From Marilutibacter spongiae (lineage in GTDB: Bacteria; Pseudomonadota; Gammaproteobacteria; Xanthomonadales; Xanthomonadaceae): a DNA stretch of 64,000 nucleotides. The stretch lies in assembly GCF_014145325.1 (NCBI RefSeq), contig NZ_JACHTF010000002.1:275659-339658 (forward strand), read 5' to 3'. Position numbers and translations under genes: made by a program. Shown here piece by piece: positions 20,680 to 30,025 of this stretch. Every line of letters begins with the position of its first letter. Positions within the stretch are counted from its first letter, which is position 1. The notes under the pieces were generated by a model that was given only the letters and a program-made list of their open reading frames with translations, searched no databases and was not told the origin of the DNA.

Positions 20680-20789
20680 GGTCGCGGCTCTGCGGGGGAA
20701 TCCTACAGATGGGGACGCGCCGGCACGGGATAAAGGGCGCGGCCTCGCGACCGTGCTTGAAATGCCGGCGACCGTGCGTAGGCTGGGGC

Positions 20790-22406
20790 ATGGCCACCCT
20801 ACCCCTCTATACCCAGTCCTGCGGCACCGGTGCCGCCCATGCCGCCCACGCCGCGATCGATGCCGAACCGCCGGTGAAGCACGTGGCCGTCGTCGGTGGC
20901 GGCAGCGCGGGCTGGATGACCGCCCTGCTCCTGGCCAACTCGGCCTATGGCGAGCGCCTGCGCGTGACCGTGATCGAATCGCCGCAGGTGGGCACCATCG
21001 GCGTCGGCGAGGGATCGACCCCATGGCTGCGCGGCTTCTTCGATGGCCTGGGCATCGAGGAACCCGAGTGGATGCCCGCGTGCAACGCGACCTACAAGGC
21101 CGGCATCAGCTTCGAGGGCTGGTCCACCCGTCCCGGCTTCGAGCGCTACTTCCATCCCTTCGCCTCGATGCTCGACAACCTGACGATGACCCAGTTCGTG
21201 CAGAACGTGCATGCACGCCTGCAGGGGGCCGACGTCGATGCGCACCCGGACCGCTTCTTCATCGCCGCGCGTCTGGCGCGCGACGCCCTCGCCCCTCGAC
21301 CGTCGCGCAACTTCCCCTTCGATGTCTGGTACGGCTACCACTTCGACTCCAGCCTGCTGGGCGTCTTCCTGCACGACAAGGCCGTGGAACGCGGGGTGCG
21401 GCACGTGCCGCGCCACGTGCGCGCGGTCCGCCGCGCCGCCAACGGCGACATCGCCGCGCTGGAGCTCGACGGCGACGAGACCCTGTCGGCCGACTTCTTC
21501 GTCGATTGCACCGGCTTTGCATCGCTGCTGATCGGCAAGGCGCTGGAAACGCCCTTCGTGCCGTTCACCGAGAACCTGTTCAACGACGCCGCCGTCGCCC
21601 TGCCGGGCCCGGCCGGCGGCCGCATCATGACCCAGACCGTCTCCACCGCCCTCTCGCACGGCTGGGCATGGAAGATCCCGCTCACCGAGCGCCACGGCAA
21701 CGGCTATGTCTACAGCACCGCGCATTGCACGCCCGACCAGGCCGAGACGGAGCTGCGCGCGCACCTGGGCCTGCTCGATGCCGACGTCCAGGCGCGCCAC
21801 CTGAAGATGCGCGTGGGGCGCGCCGCGGAGAGCTGGCGCCACAACTGCGTCGCCAACGGGCTGGCGCAGGGCTTCATCGAACCGCTGGAGGCGACCGCGC
21901 TGCAGTTCGTCCAGCGCACCGCGAGCCTTCTGGTCGAGGCGCTGGAAAGCGGCGACATCGGGCAGGCCACGCGCTCGCGCTTCAACGACACCCTCAACGC
22001 GCAGATCGAGGGCACGCGCGACTACATCGTCGCCCACTACAAGACCAACAACCGCACCGATACCGAATACTGGCGCGACAACACCGCCAACGCGCACCTG
22101 TCCGAGTCGCTGGTGCAACTGCTGCGGACCTGGATGGCACGCAAGCCGATCATCGGCGGCCTCAGGCAAGGCCAGTTCGGCAATGCCTACCCGGTGGTGT
22201 CGTGGTATTGCCTGCTGGCGGGCATGGGCATCTTCCCCGACGCCACGAGCCTGCAGCCGCCAACCCCTCGGCAGGCACAGCACAACCTCGCCGCGATCGA
22301 AAACCTGATCGAGCGCAGCGCGATGAACTTCCCCGACCACCGCGGACTGCTGGCGGACATCCCGCCCCGACCTCGGGAGGACTCGCTCCAGCTCTACCTG
22401 TGGTGA
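20790..22406 (+). CDS. Flavin-dependent tryptophan-type halogenase
   Basis: A 538-aa FADH2-dependent halogenase family member. Features: GGGSAGW FAD loop (about 36-42), [12 protein letters not shown], the catalytic Lys in [13 protein letters not shown] (Lys103, aligned by eye with the chloramine-forming Lys of PrnA), the W-x-W-x-I-P-type GWAWKIPL, and [14 protein letters not shown], which holds the conserved Glu of the active site. All hallmark residues are present, so it is probably active, but regiochemistry and substrate are unknown. No biosynthetic cluster, carrier protein or flavin reductase lies beside it. The extra 30 residues before the FAD domain are Ala/His-rich. ATG 20790 was chosen; a frame upstream is not conserved. 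Confidence 0.9.
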   Translation: MATLPLYTQSCGTGAAHAAHAAIDAEPPVKHVAVVGGGSAGWMTALLLANSAYGERLRVTVIESPQVGTIGVGEGSTPWLRGFFDGLGIEEPEWMPACNATYKAGISFEGWSTRPGFERYFHPFASMLDNLTMTQFVQNVHARLQGADVDAHPDRFFIAARLARDALAPRPSRNFPFDVWYGYHFDSSLLGVFLHDKAVERGVRHVPRHVRAVRRAANGDIAALELDGDETLSADFFVDCTGFASLLIGKALETPFVPFTENLFNDAAVALPGPAGGRIMTQTVSTALSHGWAWKIPLTERHGNGYVYSTAHCTPDQAETELRAHLGLLDADVQARHLKMRVGRAAESWRHNCVANGLAQGFIEPLEATALQFVQRTASLLVEALESGDIGQATRSRFNDTLNAQIEGTRDYIVAHYKTNNRTDTEYWRDNTANAHLSESLVQLLRTWMARKPIIGGLRQGQFGNAYPVVSWYCLLAGMGIFPDATSLQPPTPRQAQHNLAAIENLIERSAMNFPDHRGLLADIPPRPREDSLQLYLW

Positions 22407-22422
22407 GCGCCGCGCGGCGCCC

Positions 22423-23154
22423 TCAGCGGCACACGCGTGCGCCGCCCCGGTCGAAGTGGAAGTGGTCGGCATGGGCCGCGTTGTACGCCGGCCCGAGGAC
22501 CGCATCGAAGTAGCGGCAGGCGCCATCGTGCAGGTCCTGCAGCAGGCGCGCTTCATCGCCGCCAGGCGCGTCGGCGGCACCGTGCGCAAGCACGCTGACC
22601 CGGCGTCCGTCGGCCAGCACGAAGGCCGCCAGGTCGAGGGCATCGGCAGTGGCATGCCGGCTGCGTCGACCGTCCGGGCGTCCGTAGAGATTGCGGCAGG
22701 CGTACGAACCCAGGTGCTCGAACGCCACCACCGCCTGCCCCGTCCGCTGCCGCGCTGCAGGTTGCAGCACGTGCGCTTCCCACATGGCCAGCGACAATGC
22801 CGCCCGGCAACTGAGGGGGAACGCCTGTCCGGGATCGATGCGACCGCCCTCGACGCGTACGGCATTGCGCAAGCCGCAGCCGTCGCCGGTCGTGCGGTCC
22901 GGCAGCGGCGTCCACGCCAGGCGCGAGCGGGACAGGGCCTCCAAGCAGGCCTCCGGATCGGCGCCGGCCCGACGCAGCTTCAGCCCGGTCAATGCATTCG
23001 GCGTGGCCCGTACGTCCAGCGGCGCCCAGGGGTTCCAGTCGTCGGGCACCTGCAGTCGACCCGAACCCAGCGACCACGCCAGGAACGCAAGCAACAGGAG
23101 CAGCAACCACGCCAGGCGCGAAGCCGGCGACGGGGAAGACGAGGTATCGGCCAT
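22423..23154 (-). CDS. Extensin-like (VanY-type fold) membrane-anchored protein
   Basis: A 243-aa protein with one N-terminal membrane segment (about 12-30, LAWLLLLLLAFLAWSLG) and an extensin-like C-terminal domain. Its late motifs RHATADALDLAAFVLADGR and NAAHADHFHFDRGG place His, Asp and His as in the LAS/VanY-type zinc peptidase fold, and conserved Cys occur (CGLRNAV, CRAAL, YACRNLY). A role in peptidoglycan or other periplasmic peptide cleavage is likely but unproven. It converges with the halogenase gene; 16 nt separate the stops, with a palindromic GCGCCGCGCGGCGC at 22407-22420 between them. Confidence 0.82.
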   Translation of the reverse strand: MADTSSSPSPASRLAWLLLLLLAFLAWSLGSGRLQVPDDWNPWAPLDVRATPNALTGLKLRRAGADPEACLEALSRSRLAWTPLPDRTTGDGCGLRNAVRVEGGRIDPGQAFPLSCRAALSLAMWEAHVLQPAARQRTGQAVVAFEHLGSYACRNLYGRPDGRRSRHATADALDLAAFVLADGRRVSVLAHGAADAPGGDEARLLQDLHDGACRYFDAVLGPAYNAAHADHFHFDRGGARVCR

Positions 23155-23295
23155 GCCCCACTATCGACCCGCGAGCGTCAACCCGCGATCAAACGGCCCG
23201 TGCCGATGCTGCACTGCAGCTTGCCCTTTTGGACACTGTGCAGGCCTCCGCGACGCTGTCGTACTGCCCGGTACATTCGCTGTCAGGAGACGCAG

Positions 23296-25158
23296 ATGCC
23301 ACCGGTTGCCCATGGACGCGCGCCGTCCCCCGTTCCTGCACCGCCCGCCACGCGTCCGGCATTGCCGCGGCCGCTGCGGAAGTTCGCCACCCTCGCCTGC
23401 CTCGCCCTGGCGTCGCTGGGCGCCCTGCCCGCCGTGGCCCAGACCGAAGTCAGCGGGTTCGGCAGCAATCCCGGCAACCTGCGGATGTTCAAGTACGTGC
23501 CTGCCGGACTGCCGGCCAATGCTCCCCTGGTCGTCGCGATGCACGGCTGCTCGCAGACCGCTTCCAGCTACGACGCCGAGACCGGCTGGCAGATGCTGGC
23601 CGACCGCTGGCATTTCGCCCTCCTGCTGCCGCAGCAGCAGAGCGGCAACAACGCCAGCGGCTGCTTCAACTGGTTCACCACCGCCGATACCAGCCGGGGC
23701 CAGGGCGAACCGCTGTCGATCAAGCAGATGGTCGACCGCATGATCCTCGACCACGGCATCGCCGGCGATCGCGTCTACGCCACCGGGCTGTCCGCCGGCG
23801 GCGCGATGACGGCTGTGATGCTCGCGACCTATCCCGATGTCTTCGCCGGCGGCGCGATCCTGTCCGGCCTGCCCTATCGCTGCGCGACCAGCCAGCCCGC
23901 GGCTTTCAGCTGCATGAACCCGGGCAGCGACCTCACGCCGTCGGCGTGGGGCGACAAGGTCCGCGCCGCCGGCAACTGGAACGGTCCCTGGCCGATCGTG
24001 TCGATCTGGCATGGCGACGCCGATTACGTGGTGCGGCCGGCCAACCTCACCGAGGCGATGGAACAGTGGACGAACGTGCATGGCATCGATGCCGTCGCCG
24101 ATGTCGCCGACACCGTGGCCGGCTATCCGCACAGGGTCTACAAGGACGCCGCCGGCACGCCACGCGTGGAGACCTACACCATCACCGGCATGGGCCACGG
24201 CACGCCGGTGGACCCCGGCACCGGCGAGAGCCAGTGCGGCACCGCAGGCGCCTACATCCTCGACGCCAACATCTGCTCCAGTTACCACATCGGTCACTTC
24301 TGGGGCCTGGACAACCTCGACGGCGTCGCGCCGACGGTCAACCTGACCTCGCCCGCCGACGGCAGCACCGTGAGCGGCAACGTGGCCCTCGCGGCCGTCG
24401 CCAGCGACGACGTCGGCGTGGAACGGGTCGAGTTCCTGGTCGACGGCGTCCTCGTCGGCAGCGACACCAGCGCGCCCTACGCCGCCACCTGGGACGCCGG
24501 CGTCGCGAGCAACGGGTCGCACGCGGTGCAGGCGCGCGCCCGTGACCTGGTCGACAACGTCGGCACCTCGGCCGTCGCCCACGTCACCGTGACCGGCGGC
24601 GACGACGGCGGCGGCGCACCGCTCACCCTGGACTTCGCCAACGAAGCCGCCCTGGACGGGTACGTGAAGGCCACAGGCGATGGCGGCGGCGCGGCGGTGG
24701 GCACGCTGGAAGCCTACCTGGGACTCGCCGTCGGCCGCGGTACCGACGGCAAGTTCAACCGCAGCCTGCTCTCGTTCGATACCTCGGCCCTGCCCGATGG
24801 CGCCACGGTCACCTCGGCCACGTTGACGGTCGCCTACCGCAGCGCTTACGGCGACCCGTGGAGCAGCCCTGCGGGCAACGCACTGGTGGTCGACGTGCAT
24901 ACCGGCTGCCTGGGCGCGTGCACCGTCGAGGCCTCCGACTGGGCCAACACGCCGACGGCGAGCGCGGTCGCCCAGGTCCCGGCCTTCAGCGGCGGCAGCC
25001 AGGCCAGCACCGCGTTCAGCACCGCCGGGCGGGCGGCGATCAACAAGGGCGGCCGCACCCAGGTGCGGCTGCGCTTCGCCCAGGACCCGCTCGCGACCCA
25101 CTACCTCTGGCTCGACAACGGCGCCTCGGCCATCCTGAGCGTCACTTACACGCCGTGA
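23296..25158 (+). CDS. Secreted PHB-depolymerase-type esterase with Ig-like and DNRLRE domains
   Basis: A 620-aa exported esterase. Long signal peptide (hydrophobic core about 31-48, ending ALPAVAQ), then an esterase domain (about 52-330) with VAMHGCSQTAS (oxyanion His-Gly), GLSAGGAM with Ser166, HGDADYVV for the acid and GMGHGTPVD for the His. Next is an Ig-like domain (about 340-430, APTVNLTSPADGSTV), a Gly/Asp linker, and a DNRLRE-type beta domain (about 440-620). This matches LpqC/feruloyl-esterase or PHB-depolymerase family enzymes that act on extracellular esters. ATG 23296 has AGGAGACGCAG before it. It is divergent from the extensin-like gene. Confidence 0.9.
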   Translation: MPPVAHGRAPSPVPAPPATRPALPRPLRKFATLACLALASLGALPAVAQTEVSGFGSNPGNLRMFKYVPAGLPANAPLVVAMHGCSQTASSYDAETGWQMLADRWHFALLLPQQQSGNNASGCFNWFTTADTSRGQGEPLSIKQMVDRMILDHGIAGDRVYATGLSAGGAMTAVMLATYPDVFAGGAILSGLPYRCATSQPAAFSCMNPGSDLTPSAWGDKVRAAGNWNGPWPIVSIWHGDADYVVRPANLTEAMEQWTNVHGIDAVADVADTVAGYPHRVYKDAAGTPRVETYTITGMGHGTPVDPGTGESQCGTAGAYILDANICSSYHIGHFWGLDNLDGVAPTVNLTSPADGSTVSGNVALAAVASDDVGVERVEFLVDGVLVGSDTSAPYAATWDAGVASNGSHAVQARARDLVDNVGTSAVAHVTVTGGDDGGGAPLTLDFANEAALDGYVKATGDGGGAAVGTLEAYLGLAVGRGTDGKFNRSLLSFDTSALPDGATVTSATLTVAYRSAYGDPWSSPAGNALVVDVHTGCLGACTVEASDWANTPTASAVAQVPAFSGGSQASTAFSTAGRAAINKGGRTQVRLRFAQDPLATHYLWLDNGASAILSVTYTP

Positions 25159-25170
25159 GTGCGCCCCCGC

Positions 25171-25593
25171 TCAGCCCCAGCTTTCGGGGTAGGTGTCGTG
25201 CGTGGGGATGCCGCCACTGGGGCATCCCCATTCCACCCGCGAGCCCCAGAAGATGTGGTCGCCCGGCAGTATGGGCGGCGCGGTGTCGAGCGACCCGGCG
25301 GGAATCATCACGAAGCTGCCGTCGCGCGAGCGCCGGGGCAGCGGGCAACCGCAATGGCTGCAGAACCATTTGCCGAAGCGCTCGGCGCCGGGCAGGTCGA
25401 AGCGCGAGATCGACGACTCGCCCGACAGCCACGCGAACTGGCCGCTGTCGACGGCGATGTTGGTCGCATGCCCGGTGCCGGTGCTGCGCCGGCAGCGCGA
25501 ACAATGGCAGTGGACCATGCGCCGGAACGGCGACGTCGCCTCGAACCTCACCGCACCGCACAGGCAACCGCCCTGGAGGGTGGAACCGCTCAT
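25171..25593 (-). CDS. GFA-family zinc protein (first of two)
   Basis: A 140-aa glutathione-dependent formaldehyde-activating-like (Gfa, Mss4-like fold) protein. Cysteine ligands are in GGCLCGAVRF, VHCHCSRCRRSTG and FCSHCGCPLP, the pattern needed for two zinc sites. Most members have no demonstrated activity, and Gfa itself binds glutathione. Start at ATG 25593 (MSGSTLQGGC), where the domain begins. It converges with the esterase gene. A second GFA gene lies at 28252. Confidence 0.9.
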   Translation of the reverse strand: MSGSTLQGGCLCGAVRFEATSPFRRMVHCHCSRCRRSTGTGHATNIAVDSGQFAWLSGESSISRFDLPGAERFGKWFCSHCGCPLPRRSRDGSFVMIPAGSLDTAPPILPGDHIFWGSRVEWGCPSGGIPTHDTYPESWG

Positions 25594-25741
25594 CGTGTCG
25601 TGCTCCCGAGAAAGATGGACAACCCATGCGTCCGGGGAACGATTGCGCGGCGAAGGGCGCCGGTGCCCGCCCGGCCCGCCCCCGCGGTCCACCCCCTGGA
25701 TCCCGCCATCGCATCCTACGCCCGTCGCAGCGCCGCGGCAC

Positions 25742-26965
25742 TCATGCCGTCGCCGCTGGCGCAGGCGCCATCGCCGGCCGCCGACGGAAGGGCGGTCGCT
25801 CCCCCCGCGTGGACCAGCGCCACAGCCACTCGACCGGGCCGTGGCGGTACCGCGCCAGCCAGCGTGGACTGACCCACAGTTGCAGGCCAAGGATCGCGGC
25901 CCAGGCCAGCAACACCGGCCACAGGCCGCCCCCGGGCCCGATGCCGAAGCCGATCGCGTAGAAGAGGCCCACGCCCGCCACGCTCTGGAGCAGGTAGTGG
26001 GTCAAGGCCATGCGGCCTGCCGGCGCGAACGCGCCCAGCCACCACCGCCCCGCCGGCTGCAGGAACAGCAGGACGAAACCCGACGCGTAGGCGACGCCGA
26101 GCGCGATCGACTCGAGTCGCCCCACCATCCGCAGCGCGCGCCGGGCCAGCGGCGCCTGCAACAACGGGACGGCCTCGCGCAGTTCCGCCTGCAGGCCCGC
26201 GACCAGCAGGAGCGCGAGGCCAAGCAGCCCCCCGCCGATGCACAACCGGCGCAGCAGGCCGACGTGCCGCTCCGGGTCCTGCAGCAGGCCGCGGCGCCCG
26301 GCCCAGTAGCCCAGCAGGAAGCGCGACAACACGAAGCACAGCAGCCCCCAGTTCGACATCCGCGCCCAGTTGGCGAGTTCGGCGTTGCCCTGGAAGGCAA
26401 CGGCCAGCGATGGCGTCGAGAACGCGACCAGGCCCTGAGCGAACGCTTCCGGGCCGCTGGGCAGCGGCGGCAGCCACGGGCGTACCCAGGGTGCGATGAG
26501 CCCCGGCAGCAGGGCGAGGACCAGGGCCAACAGCAGCAACATACGATCGCCCAGGCGGCGCAGCGGCAGCATCAGCAGCGCGACCGCCGCATAGGTCAGC
26601 AGGATGTCGCCCCACCACAGGCACCAGCCGTGCAGCGCGCCGATCAGTGCCAGCCCGAGGACGCGACGCACGTATCGCCGGGCGCCGCCGGCGCTGGCGG
26701 CCCGGTCGTCGCGGTCGACCTGCAGGGCGAAGCCGAGGCCGAACAGCATCGAGAACAGGGTGATGAACTTCGCGTCCAGCAACCCGCCCATCAGTGACAG
26801 CACCACGCCGTCGAAGCCCGCCGAAGGCAGGGCCTCACGGGCCTCGGTCGGCAGGAATGCATACAGCGACAGGTAGCGCAGGTTGACCAGGGCCACGCCG
26901 GCTAGCGCGAAGCCCCTCAGCGCGTCGATGACCTCATGCCGGGGCCACGCCTCCCTATGGGACAT
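25742..26965 (-). CDS. DUF418 (YeiB-like) membrane protein
   Basis: A 407-aa membrane protein with about ten hydrophobic segments. The start RHEVIDALRGFALAGVALVNL, the FITLFSMLFGLGFALQ loop and the C-terminal FAPAGRMALTHYLLQS (the G-R-M-x-L-T-x-Y signature of DUF418) identify it. The family resembles acyltransferase-3 membrane proteins and has no known function. The start is ATG 26965 (MSHREAWPRH); the longer open frame upstream is Arg-rich and unlike the family. The C-terminal 25 residues are a polar tail. Confidence 0.87.
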   Translation of the reverse strand: MSHREAWPRHEVIDALRGFALAGVALVNLRYLSLYAFLPTEAREALPSAGFDGVVLSLMGGLLDAKFITLFSMLFGLGFALQVDRDDRAASAGGARRYVRRVLGLALIGALHGWCLWWGDILLTYAAVALLMLPLRRLGDRMLLLLALVLALLPGLIAPWVRPWLPPLPSGPEAFAQGLVAFSTPSLAVAFQGNAELANWARMSNWGLLCFVLSRFLLGYWAGRRGLLQDPERHVGLLRRLCIGGGLLGLALLLVAGLQAELREAVPLLQAPLARRALRMVGRLESIALGVAYASGFVLLFLQPAGRWWLGAFAPAGRMALTHYLLQSVAGVGLFYAIGFGIGPGGGLWPVLLAWAAILGLQLWVSPRWLARYRHGPVEWLWRWSTRGERPPFRRRPAMAPAPAATA

Positions 26966-27015
26966 GTCGCGTCCGCGGGGCGCCGGCCGACGCTGCGGGC
27001 GGCATGCCGGTCCGC

Positions 27016-27570
27016 TCAGTCCAGCACACGGAACGCCGTCCGCAGGGGCATCTCGATGCCGCGGTGGCGGTCCTTCAACACCACCTCCACGGTCCAGTCG
27101 CCGGAGAGGTCGTCGGCGTCGGCGACGTACAGCAGCGAGGTCGCGCACAGCAGCACATTCCCCGGCGCGCCGCCGTAGGGGCCGCTGACGCAGGCTTCGT
27201 CCGTGGCGTCCAGCTGGACCTGTCCATCGGGCTGCGTCACGCGAACACCGACCGCGGTATCGATCGCGCCGTCGACCTGGCCCGCGTTGGCGAAGAACAC
27301 GAGGATGGCGAGTTTCTCGCCCCGCGCGACCTCGCTGGCTTCGCGGAAATGCGGAATGACATCGGGTGGCGTGTCCCATTTCGCCGCCCAGTCCATGTCC
27401 GGCGTGACAAGCAACATGCCGCTGAAGCCGTCGATGTAGCGGCGCGACTCGGAAGGCGGGCTCGCCCTGCCCTCACCGTCACGGAACGCCTGGGCGACGG
27501 CCACGCCGCCGAGCGCCAGCCAGGCCACGGCCAGCCACGCGCACTTCCCTATTCCCTTGCTTGCCTGCAT
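27016..27570 (-). CDS. Exported protein of unknown function
   Basis: A 184-aa protein with a clear signal peptide (hydrophobic about 9-25, ending VAVAQA). The mature part has a beta-rich pattern: GFSGMLLVTPDMDWAAKWDT, KLAILVFFANAGQVDG, VGVRVTQPDGQVQLDA, NVLLCATSLLYVADA and DWTVEVVLKDRHRGIEMPL, suggesting an Ig-like or beta-sandwich periplasmic domain. One Cys pair (EACVSG, LLCATS) could form a disulfide. No family is recognised. ATG 27570 has a good GGGAGACGGGG upstream. It lies 50 nt downstream of the position where the DUF418 gene starts, on the same strand. Confidence 0.7.
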   Translation of the reverse strand: MQASKGIGKCAWLAVAWLALGGVAVAQAFRDGEGRASPPSESRRYIDGFSGMLLVTPDMDWAAKWDTPPDVIPHFREASEVARGEKLAILVFFANAGQVDGAIDTAVGVRVTQPDGQVQLDATDEACVSGPYGGAPGNVLLCATSLLYVADADDLSGDWTVEVVLKDRHRGIEMPLRTAFRVLD

Positions 27571-27660
27571 GTCCCCGTCTCCCCTGGCGCAACAGCACCG
27601 GCAGAGCGCACTCTCGCCGTGATCGCCGGTGCAGGCAAGTCCGGCGGCGCGGAGCGCGGC

Positions 27661-28074
27661 TCAGCGCGGGTCGTCCACGCCCGGGGCAAGCGGTGGCCGT
27701 GCACCACCAGCCGCGCACACGGCGTCGGCGGCGACGCGAGCGTCGAGCGCGCTCCGGGCCATCCTGCCGCCAAGCGCGGCGAGCGTGTCGTCGAGCATCG
27801 CGCGCAGGGCATGCACCCGTTCGAACACGGAATGAAGCCGATCGTATGCCTGCAGGTCGCGACGCAAGCGGTCCAGACCCGGATCCCCGCACGGCCCGGT
27901 GGACACCAGCGAACGCAGCTCCGGCGGCCCGGCGTTCGCCGCGCCCATTTCCCGGCGCTCGTCGGGCGTCAGTGCGGTGAGCCCGGGCAAGGCGCGCACC
28001 AGTTGCTCGAAGGCGGCATCGGCCGCGGCGATCTGTTCGTCGGACAAGGTGATGTCCAGCAGGTCCTGGGGCAC
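27661..28074 (-). CDS. Small helical protein of unknown function
   Basis: A 137-aa, mostly helical, soluble protein: PQDLLDITLSDEQIAAADA, ALPGLTALTPDERREMG, then Leu/Arg-rich heptads (DRLRRDLQAYDRLHSVFERV). The start is taken as GTG at 28074, preceded at the right distance by AAAAGGAG; there is no ATG nearby. The family is not recognised. It sits downstream of the second GFA gene, from which it is separated by a probable terminator, so it is likely to have its own promoter in the 28075-28150 interval. Confidence 0.65.
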   Translation of the reverse strand: MPQDLLDITLSDEQIAAADAAFEQLVRALPGLTALTPDERREMGAANAGPPELRSLVSTGPCGDPGLDRLRRDLQAYDRLHSVFERVHALRAMLDDTLAALGGRMARSALDARVAADAVCAAGGARPPLAPGVDDPR

Positions 28075-28151
28075 GGACGTACTCCTTTTCTCGTCTCCAT
28101 GGGGCGGGCCACGGACAGCGGCCACGTGCGCGCGTCGGCATGCGCGACGCG

Positions 28152-28172
28152 AAAGCCCCGTTTCCGAGGGGC
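28152..28172 (-). terminator. Intrinsic terminator of the GFA gene
   Basis: On the minus strand GCCCC, an 8-nt loop and GGGGC are followed by TTTC. It lies 80 nt beyond the stop of the GFA gene at 28252. On the plus strand the same bases read AAAGCCCC then GAGGGGC. Confidence 0.55.
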
Positions 28173-28251
28173 CTCCACAACCCCGGAAGTGTGGACCAGA
28201 TGGCGGCCCGGGGCCGCTGTCGGTTCGGACAGGTCGCACCGGCACGCGCCG

Positions 28252-28758
28252 CTATGGGGCATCGCCGCCGCGTTCCTCCAGCAGGCCATGGCGGCGGTGC
28301 CAGTCCTCAAGCGATTCGTCCGGGAACTCCGCCAGGCGGGTCTCGCCCTTCCCCGCCGGGACCTGGACCCAATTGGCCTTCGAGTCGAGCAGCATGTGCA
28401 CGCGCGCGGGCGCTTCGGGCAGGGGCGTGTCGATCGCGGAGGCATGGGGATGGAGCAGCCCAGGCCAGCGCGGATCGAAGGCCCACAGCGCGCTCCCGCA
28501 CTCACGGCAGAACCGGCGCTCGCCGCGACTGATGCGGCACGCGCCGTCGTCCTCTCGGATGCGCGCGTGGTACAGGCCCAGGTGCGCCTCGCCTTCGACC
28601 TCCAGCGTGTCGGCCCAGGCGCCCAGGTTGATCGCCGCGCCGGTGCCGCCGGCGGTCTTCCGGCAGATCGAGCAGTAGCAGTAGAGGAACGGCACCGGCG
28701 CGTAGGCTTCGCAGCGGAAGCGCACCTTGCCGCAGTGGCAGGATCCTTCGAGTTGCAT
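28252..28758 (-). CDS. GFA-family zinc protein (second of two)
   Basis: A 168-aa GFA/Mss4-like protein: EGSCHCGKVRFRC, FLYCYCSICRKTAGG and RRFCRECGSALWAFD supply the cysteine zinc ligands. Its longer C-terminus (SKANWVQVPAGKGETRL, DWHRRHGLLEER) matches the branch often annotated as GFA family protein in proteobacteria. Activity unknown. The ATG is at 28758 and begins directly with the domain. It is diverged from the shorter GFA protein at 25171, so the two are not a recent duplication. Confidence 0.9.
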   Translation of the reverse strand: MQLEGSCHCGKVRFRCEAYAPVPFLYCYCSICRKTAGGTGAAINLGAWADTLEVEGEAHLGLYHARIREDDGACRISRGERRFCRECGSALWAFDPRWPGLLHPHASAIDTPLPEAPARVHMLLDSKANWVQVPAGKGETRLAEFPDESLEDWHRRHGLLEERGGDAP

Positions 28759-28834
28759 GGGCGTCCATCCGTCGTCGGGACGCCCGAGCCTAGCGCCACC
28801 GCCCTGACGGTCGCGTGTGCAGGCCGCGGTGCCG

Positions 28835-29380
28835 CTAGGCGGCCTGCGGCGCGCCGAAGGCCTTGCTGAACTTGCCCGAGCGGTCGAAGCAGCATACGCG
28901 GCGCTTGCCGGATGCCAACATGTCGCAGGCGCCGGCGACCCGCTTGTCGCGCGTCTCCGCCTTCTTCGCCGTGGTGATCCACAGGATCCAGTCGCGGCGC
29001 GCGACCAGGGTGATGTCGTTCCAGACGGCACGCGCGGCCGGATCGGCGTCGAGCGCCTTGCGCAGGTCGGGCGGCAGCTCCGGCTCGAGCTGCTCTTCCG
29101 AGTGCCGGATCTCGAGTGCGACGCCGTCGCCCACCTCGACCCCCGCCGCCTCGCGCAGCGCGCGCGTCACCTTCAGCCAGTGGCTGCCCTCGCCGTCGGG
29201 CTCCAGCGTCGCCTTGAAGTCCTGGTCGCCGAAGCGGCCCTCGACGGTCGTCATCGCCCGCGTCGGCAGTTTCGCGCTGGCGGCCGCGGGCAACACCAGG
29301 AACGACCAGCTCGCGCCTTTCGGCGTGGCGGGCCGCATCAGGCGGGCTTCGAAGCGGATGGAATCGGATGTCTTGGCCAT
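28835..29380 (-). CDS. DUF1905/YdeI domain protein
   Basis: A 181-aa protein with an N-terminal DUF1905 beta-barrel-like half (about 6-90, IRFEARLMRP, WSFLVLPA, TVEGRFGDQDFKATLEPDG, HWLKVTRALREAAGVEVGD) and a C-terminal YdeI/OmpD-associated type helical half (ARRDWILWITTAKKAETRDKRV). Relatives in Bacillus are linked to peptide resistance, but the molecular role is unknown. Cytoplasmic. The final CCFDRSGKFSKAF is an unusual Cys-Cys tail. Transcribed toward the GFA gene with a 76-nt gap. Confidence 0.8.
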   Translation of the reverse strand: MAKTSDSIRFEARLMRPATPKGASWSFLVLPAAASAKLPTRAMTTVEGRFGDQDFKATLEPDGEGSHWLKVTRALREAAGVEVGDGVALEIRHSEEQLEPELPPDLRKALDADPAARAVWNDITLVARRDWILWITTAKKAETRDKRVAGACDMLASGKRRVCCFDRSGKFSKAFGAPQAA

Positions 29381-29485
29381 GCGCTGAATCTAGCAAACGC
29401 CCGGCACGGTTCAAGTCGCACGCATGCGTGGACAGCCCGGGCGTCTTGCGTGAGGCTTCACGCATCCCCCGCCGGAACCGCCGCC

Positions 29486-29920
29486 ATGCCCACCGACCTG
29501 GACTCGATCGACGCCGCCATCGCCGGCATGTACGCAATGATCTCGGGCCCGGCCGGCCCCCGCGACTGGCGCACGCAGGACGACTGCTTCCATCCCGACT
29601 GCCGCCAGGTTCGTACCGGCGTGGATGCCGACGGCAATCCCTGGATGCAGGCCTTCGACCTCGCCTCCTACCGCGAGAACGTCGACCGCCTGCTGGCTTC
29701 GCAGGGCTTCCACGAGGTCGAGACGGCGCGCGAGTTGCAGGTCTTCGGCAACATCGCGCATGCATGGAGCACCTACGAGGCCCGCGTCGCGCCCGACGCG
29801 CCGGAGATCGAGCGCCGCGGCGTCAACAGCATCCAGCTGTACCGCGAGCCGGATGGACGCTGGCGCATCATCCACATGATCTGGGACAACGAACGACCGG
29901 GCCTGTCGCTGGCACCCTGA
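29486..29920 (+). CDS. SnoaL/NTF2-like domain protein
   Basis: A 144-aa protein with the cone-shaped alpha+beta NTF2 pattern: two N-terminal helices (LDSIDAAIAGMYAMISG), DWRTQDDCFHPDCRQVRTG, then strands ELQVFGNIAHAWSTYEAR, GVNSIQLYREPDGRWRIIHMIWDNE. Such proteins may be enzymes or ligand binders; no catalytic residues can be named here. Start ATG 29486. Followed by the M15 peptidase after 105 nt on the same strand. Confidence 0.75.
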   Translation: MPTDLDSIDAAIAGMYAMISGPAGPRDWRTQDDCFHPDCRQVRTGVDADGNPWMQAFDLASYRENVDRLLASQGFHEVETARELQVFGNIAHAWSTYEARVAPDAPEIERRGVNSIQLYREPDGRWRIIHMIWDNERPGLSLAP

Positions 29921-30025
29921 GGCTTGCGGCCCGGACCGCTACCGCCGTCGCAGGCGCCGCACGCACGGCGTGGCACCATCGGGCCGTGGGCCAGGCGGAG
30001 CAGGAACCCGAAGGGAGCAAGGGCG

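Noticed and set aside
25594..25741. A further small gene between GFA and DUF418
   Set aside because: Open frames in this interval are antisense or extensions of neighbours without a ribosome site.
28175..28251. A riboswitch or leader in the gap between two minus-strand genes
   Set aside because: Only a simple terminator hairpin (28152-28172) and a small imperfect stem are present; no conserved riboswitch core was recognised.
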